57,942 nucleotides of DNA from Treponema sp. (GTDB lineage: Bacteria > Spirochaetota > Spirochaetia > Treponematales > Treponemataceae): contig JAFLSR010000013.1 of the NCBI GenBank assembly GCA_022510845.1, positions 1 through 57,942 of the forward strand, read 5' to 3'. Both the position numbers and the translations under genes were made by a program. Numbering within the stretch: position 1 is the first letter of the stretch; each line of letters starts with the position of its first letter. The notes under the pieces were generated by a model. That model saw only the letters and a program-made list of their open reading frames with translations. It had not been told where the DNA came from and made no database searches. This document shows positions 44,163 to 52,500 of the stretch, one piece after another.

Positions 44163-45191
44163 ATGATTGTTTTTGTAACAGGCGGAGCAGGCTTTATTGG
44201 CGCAAATTTTATCTTTCACATTCTCGAAGCGCATCCTGATTACAGGATTGTGTGTTTGGACAAACTCACATACGCGGGCAATCTTTCCACCCTTGAGTCC
44301 GCGATGAAAAATCCGAATTTCCGTTTTGTCAAAATTGACATTTGTGACAGAAAAGCCATATACGAACTTTTTGAAGAAGAGAAGCCTGACATCGTTGTAA
44401 ACTTTGCGGCCGAATCCCATGTTGACCGTTCAATCGAAGAGCCTGAAATTTTTATTCAGACAAACATTCTTGGAACACAAGTCCTTATGGATGCTTGCCG
44501 CAAGTATGGAATCCAGCGTTATCATCAAGTTTCCACAGACGAAGTTTATGGCGACCTTCCGCTTGACAGGCCTGATTTGTTTTTCACGGAAACAACCCCG
44601 ATTCATGCAAGCAGTCCGTACAGCGCGTCAAAGGCTGGCGCCGATTTACTTGTTTTGGCTTATCAACGCACTTATGGACTTCCAGTAACGATTTCGCGCT
44701 GTTCCAACAACTATGGCCCATATCATTTTCCCGAAAAACTCATTCCGCTTATGATTGCGAACGCGCTTGCGGACAAGCCTCTTCCTGTTTATGGCGAAGG
44801 CTTGAATGTGCGCGACTGGCTTTATGTTGAAGACCACTGTCGTGCAATCGACCTCATTCTTCACAAAGGAAAAGTTGGCGAAGTTTATAATATCGGCGGC
44901 CACAATGAGATGAAGAACATCGACATTGTTAAGTTGATTTGCAAGGAACTCGGCAAGAGCGAAAGTCTCATCACTCATGTTGAAGACAGAAAGGGACACG
45001 ATATGCGCTATGCGATTGATCCGACAAAAATCCACAGCGAACTTGGCTGGCTTCCCGAAACAAAATTTGCTGATGGTATCAAAAAGACAATCAAATGGTA
45101 TTTGGACAACAAAGAATGGTGGAGCACCATAATTTCAGGCGAATACCAAAATTATTATGAAAAAATGTACGGAAATCGTGCGAAAGTGTGA
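44163..45191 (+). CDS. rfbB: dTDP-glucose 4,6-dehydratase
   Basis: 342 aa, extended short-chain dehydrogenase. NAD site TGGAGFIGANFI (about 6-17), active-site Thr in VSTDEVYGDL and the YxxxK pair in SPYSASKAGADLLVLAY. Converts dTDP-glucose to the 4-keto-6-deoxy sugar. Sits 16 bases after rfbA. A palindrome repeat separates it from rfbC. Confidence 0.97.
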   Translation: MIVFVTGGAGFIGANFIFHILEAHPDYRIVCLDKLTYAGNLSTLESAMKNPNFRFVKIDICDRKAIYELFEEEKPDIVVNFAAESHVDRSIEEPEIFIQTNILGTQVLMDACRKYGIQRYHQVSTDEVYGDLPLDRPDLFFTETTPIHASSPYSASKAGADLLVLAYQRTYGLPVTISRCSNNYGPYHFPEKLIPLMIANALADKPLPVYGEGLNVRDWLYVEDHCRAIDLILHKGKVGEVYNIGGHNEMKNIDIVKLICKELGKSESLITHVEDRKGHDMRYAIDPTKIHSELGWLPETKFADGIKKTIKWYLDNKEWWSTIISGEYQNYYEKMYGNRAKV

Positions 45192-45226
45192 GATGAAAAT
45201 ATAATTTGTTTGCACTAAAAAACGCT

Positions 45227-45250
45227 ATACCCTATACCAGTATGGGGTAT
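45227..45250. repeat. palindrome repeat, copy 4
   Basis: ATACCCTATAC-CA-GTATGGGGTAT; one arm mismatch. Lies between rfbB and rfbC, so inside a functional operon. Confidence 0.9.
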
Positions 45251-45388
45251 GGCAAGTTTTCTTTTGTTGCGACATACAGAATTTTTTAGGCGCATTTCCA
45301 ATGACATTGTGTACAAGTTAAACTCGTAGGAAACGAATTGCTTTCTACATATATGACGCGCCTTCAATGTGCTTTAAGGAGATTCGGA

Positions 45389-45994
45389 ATGGGTCAAATA
45401 CAAGTTGAAAAAAATGTCGGCGGCATAGAAGGACTTTGTGTAATCACGCCTGCTGTTTATGGCGACGCTCGCGGATATTTTATGGAAACATACAACCAAA
45501 AAGACATGGAAGGGGCGGGCATAAATATTACATTTGTGCAAGACAATCAAAGTTGTTCAACAAAAGGAGTTCTCCGCGGTCTTCATTTTCAAAAACAGTT
45601 TCCGCAAACAAAACTTGTGAGGGTCATCAAAGGCAGCGTGTTTGATGTCGCAGTGGATTTGCGCAAAGATTCAAAAACCTATGGAAAGTGGCACGGTGTC
45701 GAACTGAATGAAGAGAATAAAAAACAGTTTTTGATTCCAAAAGGTTTTGCGCATGGATTTCTTGTTCTCAGCGACACCGCAGAATTTTGCTATAAGTGCG
45801 ACGATTTCTATCATCCAAATGACGAAGGCGGCATCGCTTGGAATGACCCAGCGATTGGCATAGAATGGGGAGTCGTAGGGGATTATCATGGAAGCGCCTC
45901 CGCAGAAGGCTACGCGCTCAAAGACGGAACAAAACTTAATCTGAGCGAAAAAGATCAAAAGTGGTCTGGCTTGAAGGACGCTTTCAAATTCTAA
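45389..45994 (+). CDS. rfbC: dTDP-4-dehydrorhamnose 3,5-epimerase
   Basis: 201 aa. Cupin-fold epimerase: VLRGLHFQKQFPQTKLVRVI (His catalytic), SVFDVAVDLRKDSKTYGKWH and FLIPKGFAHGFLVLSDTAEF. Third step to dTDP-rhamnose. AAGGAG lies 7 bases before ATG 45389. It is separated from rfbB by 197 bases with a palindrome repeat, so it may have its own promoter. rfbD, the last enzyme, is not in this window. Confidence 0.95.
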   Translation: MGQIQVEKNVGGIEGLCVITPAVYGDARGYFMETYNQKDMEGAGINITFVQDNQSCSTKGVLRGLHFQKQFPQTKLVRVIKGSVFDVAVDLRKDSKTYGKWHGVELNEENKKQFLIPKGFAHGFLVLSDTAEFCYKCDDFYHPNDEGGIAWNDPAIGIEWGVVGDYHGSASAEGYALKDGTKLNLSEKDQKWSGLKDAFKF

Positions 45995-46035
45995 CTTGTC
46001 GTTCTCATTTCCTGCTGACTTAATTTTCAAAAACA

Positions 46036-46072
46036 TTTAAAATAGCCGCAGGGATGGTGCGGCTATTTTAAA
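46036..46072. repeat. GCCGC-GATGG-GCGGC hairpin element, copy 2
   Basis: TTTAAAATAGCCGC (46036-46049), loop AGGGATGGT, GCGGCTATTTTAAA (46059-46072); perfect 14-bp stem. The sister at 37321-37355 has loop ACAGATGGC, so the GCCGC/GATGG/GCGGC core is conserved while the outer stem differs but still pairs. Confidence 0.8.
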
Positions 46073-46131
46073 CACAGGTTTTCTTAAAAACTCGCTTATG
46101 GCAGCTGTTTCTCGCTATACTGCGAACCAGT

Positions 46132-46173
46132 TTTTCATATTTCCAAAAATTCCAATTTTTAAAAATATGAAAA
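46132..46173. repeat. AT-rich inverted repeat
   Basis: TTTTCATATTT (46132-46142) with AAATATGAAAA (46163-46173), nested AAAAATT (46145-46151) with AATTTTT (46154-46160). Similar in style to 122-165. Confidence 0.7.
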
Positions 46174-46205
46174 TTTAAACTAGGCTTTTATTTTAGAAAA
46201 AACTG

Positions 46206-46214
46206 TGATATAAT
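46206..46214 (+). promoter_or_regulatory. extended -10 promoter, leaderless type
   Basis: TGA-TATAAT (TG at 46206, TATAAT 46209-46214), 6 bases, ATG 46221; -35 is weak. No Shine-Dalgarno sequence. Confidence 0.5.
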
Positions 46215-46220
46215 AAAAAA

Positions 46221-46976
46221 ATGAGCAAATCTATTCTAATTGCCGGAAAGGATTTCCCAGATGGAGGCGATTTCGCCGAAGGCGCGGAAATGAAAATGCG
46301 CAATGTTGCAATCACGCAGTCGCCGCTTATAAGAAGTGCCGTGCCCGCAAATCTCAAGGCGTTTTCATGGCTTCGAACTTCGCCGGTCAGCGCACGCACT
46401 TTGGTTTTGGATTGCGAAACTGCTTTTAAAAATTTGGATGAGGCGGTTTTGTATTTTGATGAATCGTATTATGTCGCGAAGTTCAACAGTTTCACTACGC
46501 CCGAATGCTCGGCGGCTGTGGATGAAATGGTTTTGGGCTTCCAATATCTGACGCTCGAAATTCTTTCTCGCTTTGAAAAAATTTCGTCGTTGAATTTGCG
46601 CCAAGAAGATTCGCCTGTTCCAAAACTTGTTTTCCTTGTGAAAAATTCTGTTGCGGAGGCGGATGTGGCAAGAAAGGCGACCTTGCGCTCTTTAGTGCCG
46701 ATGGCTTCAGGTCCGTTTGTGGCTGCGGCGCGAGTGGCATTCGAGGCGTTCGCCGAAAACACGGCCGCGCTTTATTCTGAACGCGCATACGTCAACATAA
46801 TTCTTTCGCGTACAGACTTGGGAAATGAAGTCGCAAAAACAGACCGCTCGCTTTCCGAATGGCTTTTCACTTATCTTGATGAATTCGATTTGCTGAAAAA
46901 AACGCCTTCCGTAAAACAGATGATGTCTTGGGTGAACGCTGGCGCACGTGCGCAAAGTTTTTCGATTTTCAAATAA
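46221..46976 (+). CDS. conserved spirochaetal protein, unknown function
   Basis: 251 aa, no signal peptide; N-terminus MSKSILIAGKDFPDGGDFAE resembles the glycine-rich start of an NAD-binding fold, but the G-x-x-G pattern is incomplete. Middle part contains EAVLYFDESYYVAKFN and VFLVKNSVAEADVARKATLR; the last third is helical. It could be a degenerate short-chain dehydrogenase. 7 bases before mgtC, so the two probably form one operon. Confidence 0.55.
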   Translation: MSKSILIAGKDFPDGGDFAEGAEMKMRNVAITQSPLIRSAVPANLKAFSWLRTSPVSARTLVLDCETAFKNLDEAVLYFDESYYVAKFNSFTTPECSAAVDEMVLGFQYLTLEILSRFEKISSLNLRQEDSPVPKLVFLVKNSVAEADVARKATLRSLVPMASGPFVAAARVAFEAFAENTAALYSERAYVNIILSRTDLGNEVAKTDRSLSEWLFTYLDEFDLLKKTPSVKQMMSWVNAGARAQSFSIFK

Positions 46977-46983
46977 AAGGTGA

Positions 46984-47667
46984 ATGATGTTCGACATTGT
47001 TTTTGATGAAAAAGTTATCGAAGGTTGCCTGCGAATTTTTTTGAGTGGAGTTTTCGGAATCGTTTTGGGCATCGAACGTAAAAATCATTTTCAAGCAATC
47101 GGAATGCGCACGCTGCTTTTGATTTCTGTTTCATGCGCGTTGATGGGAGTTCTTTCATTTTGGGCGGTGGCGCAAAACGAACGCATGACAGGAGACCCCA
47201 CTCGAATTGCGGCAGGCGTTCTTACAGGAATCGGCTTCATCGGCGGCGGCGCGATTATGCATCATGGTTTCAACATAAAGGGCATAACTACAGCCGCAAT
47301 AATTTGGACGACGGCCGCGCTTTCTTTGGCAGTCGGATTCGGAATATATCTTCCCGCATTGTTCGCGTTCTTGCTGGTTTTGGCAGGGCTCAAGGCTTTT
47401 CAAAAAGTTGAGGACATTTTTTTCCCCGCCGCAAAAATCAAAACCATCCGACTTGTTTACAAGGGAGGGGATGCCGACATCGAGCGCATAAAAAAAATTC
47501 TTTCGGAAAATGGAATAGTTTTGCGTGACATGAGTTTCAGCAATTCTTACGATGACGATTTGCTCGACATAACAATTTTGGTGAACACGCCAAACGAGCG
47601 CGACTTGAAAAAACTCGCGCAAGAATTGAGGCAGACCGGCTCTCTGCAAAAATTTTCATTCGCTTAA
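46984..47667 (+). CDS. MgtC/SapB-family membrane protein
   Basis: 227 aa. Five membrane helices with the MgtC signature IERKNHFQAIGMRTLLLISV and RIAAGVLTGIGFIGGGAIM, ITTAAIIWTTAALSLAVGFG, followed by a C-terminal ACT-like domain (about 145-227; TIRLVYKGGDADIERIKKIL). Family members help survival at low magnesium and in hosts. AAAGGTGA supports ATG 46984. Confidence 0.9.
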   Translation: MMFDIVFDEKVIEGCLRIFLSGVFGIVLGIERKNHFQAIGMRTLLLISVSCALMGVLSFWAVAQNERMTGDPTRIAAGVLTGIGFIGGGAIMHHGFNIKGITTAAIIWTTAALSLAVGFGIYLPALFAFLLVLAGLKAFQKVEDIFFPAAKIKTIRLVYKGGDADIERIKKILSENGIVLRDMSFSNSYDDDLLDITILVNTPNERDLKKLAQELRQTGSLQKFSFA

Positions 47668-47755
47668 ATTTCAATTTTTGGAAATATCGAAAAACTCATT
47701 TTGTGTTTACAACGAGAGCGCGACATCCATCAAACGAATTTTTTCAAAAATGCAA

Positions 47756-47803
47756 ATGTTCAAATATTGCTATTTTTGTCGTTTTTTTACACTGGGAAAA
47801 ATG
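47756..47803 (+). repeat. TGCTATTTTTGTCGTTTT repeat, copy 3
   Basis: ATGTTCAAATATTGCTATTT, then TTGTCGTTTTTTTACACTGG; aligns with 34151-34196 with few changes. Confidence 0.85.
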
Positions 47804-47811
47804 CGTTAGGT

Positions 47812-47861
47812 ATGCACAGGGCGCGCGAGTGGCGAGTTCAATAACTTTCTCTCATTCAAAC
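47812..47861 (+). repeat. GCACAAGTCGCG repeat, diverged copy 3
   Basis: ATGCACAGGGCGCGCGAGT, GGCGAGTTCAATAACTTTC and ATTCAAAC; the same order of words as 25159-25210. Confidence 0.7.
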
Positions 47862-47928
47862 TGAGAATAGCGAGATATATGTGGAGAAGGCAAAATCGTT
47901 GCGGAGTGAAGTGGGTGGTGTCTAAATC

Positions 47929-49155
47929 CTATTCGCTAAACAAAACGGCGAGCGTTTGTGAGTCGCGCACCAAATTTTTTACAACGCAAAATTCGTTGGG
48001 CATGTGGGCTGTGTCGCAAAGCGTGCTCCACACAACGCAGTCAAATCCATTGTTGCGGAGTTCCGCGCCCACAGTGCCTCCGCCGATTCCGATTGTCTTG
48101 GAGCGAATGCCGTGCGCCTTTTGCAATGCCGCGCTCATTTTTTTTACGACTTGCGAATTGGCACTTGTCGGAATGGACTGCACTTTTTGCAAAATAGAAA
48201 TTTTTATTTTTACGCCGAATTCATCTTGCGCCTTCTGCACAGTTTCTTTTACAACTTGCAAAACTTCGTCGCAACTGTATTCGGGAATGATGCGGCAGTC
48301 AAAGCAAAATTCTTCCTTGCCCGGAATTATGTTCACGCCATCGACATTCGCTTTGCGCATTGTCGGTTCGAATGTGGAGCACAGCGGAGAAAAAAGCGGA
48401 TTTTGTTTTTTGAATTTTTTGTAAAGCGCGTCATACAAAGCCGAAGTGAATTTCGCCGAAGCAAGGCAGGCGTTCTTTCCTTGGTCGGGGCGCGAGGCGT
48501 GCGTCTGCTTTCCAAAGATTTCGAATTTCAGCCAAAGAATGTTTTTTTCGGCGATTTCAAGCGTCTCGCCTTTTTTGTCGCCGCCATCGGGAATGATGAA
48601 CAAATCATTTTTGCCGAAAATTTTTTTGTGATTTTTCAAAAGAAAAATTATGCCGTGCTTGCTGCCCACTTCTTCGTCTGCGGCAAAAAGCAATTTGATA
48701 GTATGCTCAGGCACAATTCCATTTTTGACGAACGCCCACGCCGCCGCAAACGCGCTCACCAATCCTTGCTGATTGTCTTCCACGCCGCGTCCAAAAATTT
48801 TCCCGTCCTTTTCAACGGCTTGCCACGGCTCGGTTTTCCAAGCGGACAAATCGCCTACAGGAACTACGTCCAAATGTGCGATTATCCAAATCGCAAAGTC
48901 GTTGTTTTTGCCAGGAATTGTGGCAACAAGATTCGGGCGGACTTTCGCGCTCACGCGCTCGTCGGGAGAATCGAATCGGGCGAGATTTTTAAATCCGTGT
49001 GCGCGAAGAAATTTTTCCAAAGCGGCGCATTTTTCAAGTTCGCCATCTCCGCCATTTTCCGGAGCGAGCGCCTTGTGTGAGGTGAGAATTTTTTGCAGCG
49101 AAATGTATTCGGCTTCGTTTTCAGCGATGAATTTTTTCAACGAGCGCACATCCAT
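47929..49155 (-). CDS. M20-family metallo-aminoacylase/dipeptidase
   Basis: 408 aa. ArgE/DapE/PepD-like zinc peptidase: IWIIAHLDVVPVGDLSAWKT (zinc His, Asp), KIFGRGVEDNQQGLVSAFAA, LLFAADEEVGSKHGII (catalytic Glu) and late IGIGGGTVGAELRNNGFDCV. Likely hydrolyses dipeptides or acylated amino acids in the cytoplasm. AGGTGA upstream supports ATG 49155. Confidence 0.9.
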   Translation of the reverse strand: MDVRSLKKFIAENEAEYISLQKILTSHKALAPENGGDGELEKCAALEKFLRAHGFKNLARFDSPDERVSAKVRPNLVATIPGKNNDFAIWIIAHLDVVPVGDLSAWKTEPWQAVEKDGKIFGRGVEDNQQGLVSAFAAAWAFVKNGIVPEHTIKLLFAADEEVGSKHGIIFLLKNHKKIFGKNDLFIIPDGGDKKGETLEIAEKNILWLKFEIFGKQTHASRPDQGKNACLASAKFTSALYDALYKKFKKQNPLFSPLCSTFEPTMRKANVDGVNIIPGKEEFCFDCRIIPEYSCDEVLQVVKETVQKAQDEFGVKIKISILQKVQSIPTSANSQVVKKMSAALQKAHGIRSKTIGIGGGTVGAELRNNGFDCVVWSTLCDTAHMPNEFCVVKNLVRDSQTLAVLFSE

Positions 49156-49187
49156 AATTTCACCTCACAGTTTTTAACGAATGAAAT

Positions 49188-50165
49188 TTATTTTTTCAAA
49201 AATTTATTGTATGCGTCCCAAGTGGTTTTCAGCAAAGTTTCGATGTCGCTGTGCTCGGCTTTCCAGCCAAGTTTTTCGGCGGCATATTTCGCGCTTGCCA
49301 CCAAAGTCGCAGGGTCGCCCGCGCGACGTTCGGCGTAATCGGCAGGAATTTCTTTGCCAGTAATTTTTCGAGCGGCATCCACCATTTCAGTTACGGTAGT
49401 TCCTTTTTCGCTGCCCAAATTCACTGTGAGGCTTTCGTTGTTTTTTGCGATGTATTCCAATGCCTTGACGTGCGCCACCGCCAAATCCGAAACGTGAATG
49501 TAATCGCGGATGCAAGTTCCGTCGCGCGTGTCGTAATCATTTCCGAAGATTTTCATTTTCGGACGCATTCCGCAAGCCACTTCCATTATAATCGGAAGCA
49601 AGTTCGCGGGATTTTGTTCGAGGCCGTAGAGAACGCCGTCCACATCGTAGCCAGCCGCATTGAAGTATCGGAGCGAAGCAAATTTGAGGCCGCGAAGTTT
49701 TTCGTACCACGCCATGAATTCTTCGATTTTGAGTTTGGTAAAGCCGTAATAATTTTCAGGATTTTTCGGATGCGCTTCGTCAATCGGCAAATATTGCGGC
49801 TCGCCAAAAACCGCCGCGCTGGAAGAAAAAACCATACGCTTGCAGCCGTGGGTGACCGCGCTGTTCAAAATGTTGAGAGTTCCGTTGATGTTGTTCAAAG
49901 AATATTTTTCCGGCTCAATCATCGATTCGCCCGCAGCTTTGAACGCCGCCAAGTGAATGAAGGCGTCGAAGCCTTTGGCAAACGCCGCATCGAGTTGCTC
50001 CTTCAACAAAATGTCGCCGTGAATAAAATCATTTTCTTTGAAGAGATTCTGACGCAAGCCGCTGGAAAGGTTGTCGAAAACCGTAACGGCATGACCGCTC
50101 TTCATCAATTCTTTTACGACATGGCTTCCGATATATCCCGCGCCACCAATCACCAAAACTTTCAT
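49188..50165 (-). CDS. galE: UDP-glucose 4-epimerase
   Basis: 325 aa. NAD motif GGAGYIGSHVVKELMKSGHA, catalytic Ser in VFSSSAAVFGEPQYLP and YGFTKLKIEEFMAWYEK (YxxxK), and the substrate loop ASLRYFNAAGYDVDGVLYGL. Interconverts UDP-glucose and UDP-galactose for surface sugars. AGGAG lies 5-6 bases before the ATG. Confidence 0.95.
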   Translation of the reverse strand: MKVLVIGGAGYIGSHVVKELMKSGHAVTVFDNLSSGLRQNLFKENDFIHGDILLKEQLDAAFAKGFDAFIHLAAFKAAGESMIEPEKYSLNNINGTLNILNSAVTHGCKRMVFSSSAAVFGEPQYLPIDEAHPKNPENYYGFTKLKIEEFMAWYEKLRGLKFASLRYFNAAGYDVDGVLYGLEQNPANLLPIIMEVACGMRPKMKIFGNDYDTRDGTCIRDYIHVSDLAVAHVKALEYIAKNNESLTVNLGSEKGTTVTEMVDAARKITGKEIPADYAERRAGDPATLVASAKYAAEKLGWKAEHSDIETLLKTTWDAYNKFLKK

Positions 50166-50368
50166 ATTTTCTCCTGAACCTTGTGAAACTTATTTTTGCA
50201 AAAATTTCTGAATATAAATATTATAGTGCAAGGCGCGAAAAATTTCAATTGATTTTTTTTAATTGAAAAATCCGGCAAAGGGTGATAAAATTGAATTTGC
50301 GGAAAAAGTTAAAATACAGCACGCGGGTTTCTTGCATGGAGCACTATACTTTTGAAAGATGAAATGCA

Positions 50369-50392
50369 ATACCCCATACCTGTATAGGGTAT
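50369..50392. repeat. palindrome repeat, copy 5
   Basis: ATACCCCATAC-CT-GTATAGGGTAT; one arm mismatch. Between divergent galE and pncB. Confidence 0.9.
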
Positions 50393-50449
50393 ATTGGTTT
50401 GTGCTGCGAGGTTTTGAAGAGCCGTTTCTCATTTCATTGTGAAACGACG

Positions 50450-50493
50450 TTTTCGACAATGAAAAAACTGGAAACTTTTTTTATTGTCGAAAA
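50450..50493 (+). promoter_or_regulatory. long stem-loop in the pncB leader
   Basis: TTTTCGACAAT-G-AAAAAA (50450-50467) pairs with TTTTTT-T-ATTGTCGAAAA (50476-50493): 18 pairs with one G-T wobble, loop CTGGAAAC. The ribosome-binding AGGAGGG starts at 50499. Could be an RNA switch or a stabiliser. Confidence 0.5.
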
Positions 50494-50508
50494 TATTTAG
50501 GAGGGAAA

Positions 50509-51729
50509 ATGCGCCAAATCATAACAAGCCTTCTCGAAACGGATATGTATAAATTCAGCATGGGGCAGGCGATTTACCATCAATTTCCGAGTTACACGAC
50601 AGTTTGGAATTTTAAATGCCGAAATGAGGATGTGAAATTTTCGCCGCAAATGATTCAGGAAATTCGCGAACAAATCCGCTTGTATTGCGATTTGCGATTT
50701 TCCGAAGACGAGTTGAATTATCTCAAAAACATCGAATGGATAAAACGCGATTACGTTGATTTTTTGCGGCTGTGGCATCCGCGCTTCGAGGAATTCAAAA
50801 TCGAAGCGTGCGAAGAAGGCGCGGGGCTTTTCATCGAAACTTCCGGCACTTGGCTTAACACTTCGTTTTACGAAATCCCCACGCTTGCGATTGTGAACGA
50901 AGTTTATTTTCGGATGACGCACGATTACGATTCGCTTTTTTTGGATTTTACCGAGCGCGCGAAAACCAAAATAAAAAATCTTGTCGATGGAACTTTTACA
51001 ATCGGGCATTTTTCCGAATTTGGAATTCGCCGCAGGTTGAGCGCGGAAGCGCAGGAATTCGTGATTCGCGAAATCATCGAATCGCAAGAAAAATTCGGTT
51101 TCAAGGATTCGCAATTCATCGGCACGAGCAATGTGTTTCTTGCAAAAAAACTCGGCGTAAAACCAATCGGCACAATGGCGCATGAATATGTTCAATGCGT
51201 GGGGCAAGGAAATCGCAAGCACAATCCCGCATATTCAAATTGGTACACGCTTGAATCTTGGGTGCATGAATACGGCGTGCTGAACGGAATCGCGCTCACG
51301 GACACTGTGGGCACTGATGTTTTTTTGCGCGACTTCCGCAAAACTTACGCGACGCTTTTTAGCGGGGTGCGGCACGATTCGGGCGACCCCTACGAATGGG
51401 CGGAAAAAATCATCGACCATTACAAGCGGCTCGGAATCGATCCAAAGACGAAAACTGTTTTGTTCAGCGACAGTTTGAATTTTGAAAAGGCTTCCAGACT
51501 TTACAACGAATTCAAAGACAAGGTTAGCGTGGCGTTCGGAATTGGAACTTATATCGCAAACGACACGCGAGTTCCGCCGCTCAACATCGTGATGAAAGTG
51601 ACGGAATGCAACGATGGACCTGTGGCAAAACTTTCCGATGCCGAAGGAAAAAATATGTGCAAAGACCCAGCCTACATTCATTATTTAAAACGCGCGATTG
51701 CATGGCGACTTGAACACAATGAAATGTAA
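50509..51729 (+). CDS. pncB: nicotinate phosphoribosyltransferase
   Basis: 406 aa. Starts LLETDMYKFSMGQAIYHQFP, a family signature. Other family phrases: GTFTIGHFSEFGIRRRLSAE, GTSNVFLAKKLGVKPIGTMA, GVRHDSGDPYEWAEKIIDHY and GTYIANDTRVPPLNIVMKV. Makes nicotinate mononucleotide from nicotinate in NAD salvage. Strong AGGAGGG 4 bases before ATG 50509. Confidence 0.95.
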   Translation: MRQIITSLLETDMYKFSMGQAIYHQFPSYTTVWNFKCRNEDVKFSPQMIQEIREQIRLYCDLRFSEDELNYLKNIEWIKRDYVDFLRLWHPRFEEFKIEACEEGAGLFIETSGTWLNTSFYEIPTLAIVNEVYFRMTHDYDSLFLDFTERAKTKIKNLVDGTFTIGHFSEFGIRRRLSAEAQEFVIREIIESQEKFGFKDSQFIGTSNVFLAKKLGVKPIGTMAHEYVQCVGQGNRKHNPAYSNWYTLESWVHEYGVLNGIALTDTVGTDVFLRDFRKTYATLFSGVRHDSGDPYEWAEKIIDHYKRLGIDPKTKTVLFSDSLNFEKASRLYNEFKDKVSVAFGIGTYIANDTRVPPLNIVMKVTECNDGPVAKLSDAEGKNMCKDPAYIHYLKRAIAWRLEHNEM

Positions 51730-51779
51730 TTTTCTTGCGGAGTAAAAATGCCCGGTTGCCTAACAAGCGACGCTGCTTC

Positions 51780-51808
51780 TTGACATTCTCGCGCGAACAT
51801 CATATCCT
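51780..51808 (+). promoter_or_regulatory. crcB promoter, leaderless type
   Basis: TTGACA (51780-51785), 17-bp spacer, TATCCT (51803-51808), 6 bases, ATG 51815. Confidence 0.65.
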
Positions 51809-51814
51809 GCAAGA

Positions 51815-52186
51815 ATGATTGCGGACATTCTTTTTGCAGGGCTAGGCGGATTTATTGGGAGTGCGCTCAGGTGCGCGGCGGGCTTTTTACCGATAAAAAA
51901 TCCTGCGGGCTTTCCGATAAAGACTTTTTTTGTCAATGTGGCGGGCTGCTTTATCTTTGCGCTCGCGGCTTGTCTTGTAGCAAAACGTGGCTCGATTAGT
52001 CCGCGCGCGCTCGTCTTTATTCGCACGGGATTCTGTGGCGGCTTTACAACGTTCTCGGCGTTTGCTGCGGAAAGCGCGAGCCTGTTCAAAGGCGGAAACT
52101 ATGCGATGGCGGCGGCGTACATTGCGGCGAGCGTTGCGGCAGGACTGCTCGCGGTTTTTGCGGTGGAGCGGGCGTTCGGGGAATAG
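51815..52186 (+). CDS. crcB: fluoride exporter CrcB/FEX
   Basis: 123 aa, four membrane helices. CrcB signatures: GGFIGSALRCAAGFLP, TFFVNVAGCFIFALAA, and RTGFCGGFTTFSAFAAE. Dimeric channel that expels fluoride. Leaderless start and only 6 bases between -10 and ATG mean no fluoride riboswitch is present. Confidence 0.93.
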   Translation: MIADILFAGLGGFIGSALRCAAGFLPIKNPAGFPIKTFFVNVAGCFIFALAACLVAKRGSISPRALVFIRTGFCGGFTTFSAFAAESASLFKGGNYAMAAAYIAASVAAGLLAVFAVERAFGE

Positions 52187-52397
52187 AATGCGGAGTTAGA
52201 TGTTGCGGCTAGATTCTCGTGGCAGGCGACTTTTCAAATACACGGCAGTTCAAATCTATGCCCAATGTTTTTTGGGCAGCATTTCACAAAAACAGCAACT
52301 CATAATCAAAAAAACAAGCGGAAAGTGGCGTTGTTTGCAAACAGTTTTTTGTTTGCTCACGCTTCCTCCTATGCGATTATTTTACTTGCTTTCTTAT

Positions 52398-52420
52398 ATA
52401 CCTATACACCGTATAGGTAT
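52398..52420. repeat. palindrome repeat, copy 6 (variant)
   Basis: ATACC-TATAC-ACC-GTATA-GGTAT; perfect arms of 10 with a 3-bp centre. Followed without gap by a 46-bp direct repeat. Confidence 0.85.
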
Positions 52421-52463
52421 ATGATTTCTCCTTGTGTGAAGCGGTGATAGAACAAGGGGGCGA
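52418..52463 (+). repeat. 46-bp direct repeat, copy 1
   Basis: TATATGATTTCTCCTTGTG, then TGAAGCGGTGATAGAACAAG and GGGGCGA; nearly identical to 55391-55436 (one mismatch). Both are downstream neighbours of palindrome repeats 6 and 7. Confidence 0.92.
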
Positions 52464-52500
52464 ATCGTTTTATGTAATGCCATTGAAAAAGTTTTGAAAA

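Larger units (their letters stand above)
47668..47928. other. intergenic region with repeats
   Basis: No gene. Holds the third copies of two repeat families (47756-47803 and 47812-47861). No terminator or promoter could be identified. Confidence 0.6.
50166..50508. other. galE-pncB intergenic region
   Basis: No gene. It holds palindrome repeat copy 5 (50369-50392) and a long stem-loop (50450-50493) whose end lies 5 bases before the pncB Shine-Dalgarno sequence. Confidence 0.7.
52187..52500. other. intergenic region between crcB and XRE regulator
   Basis: No gene. It contains palindrome repeat copy 6 and the first copy of a 46-bp direct repeat; nothing else recognisable. Confidence 0.6.

Noticed and set aside
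51780..51814. Fluoride riboswitch upstream of crcB
   Set aside because: The promoter ends 6 bases before the start codon, leaving no leader.
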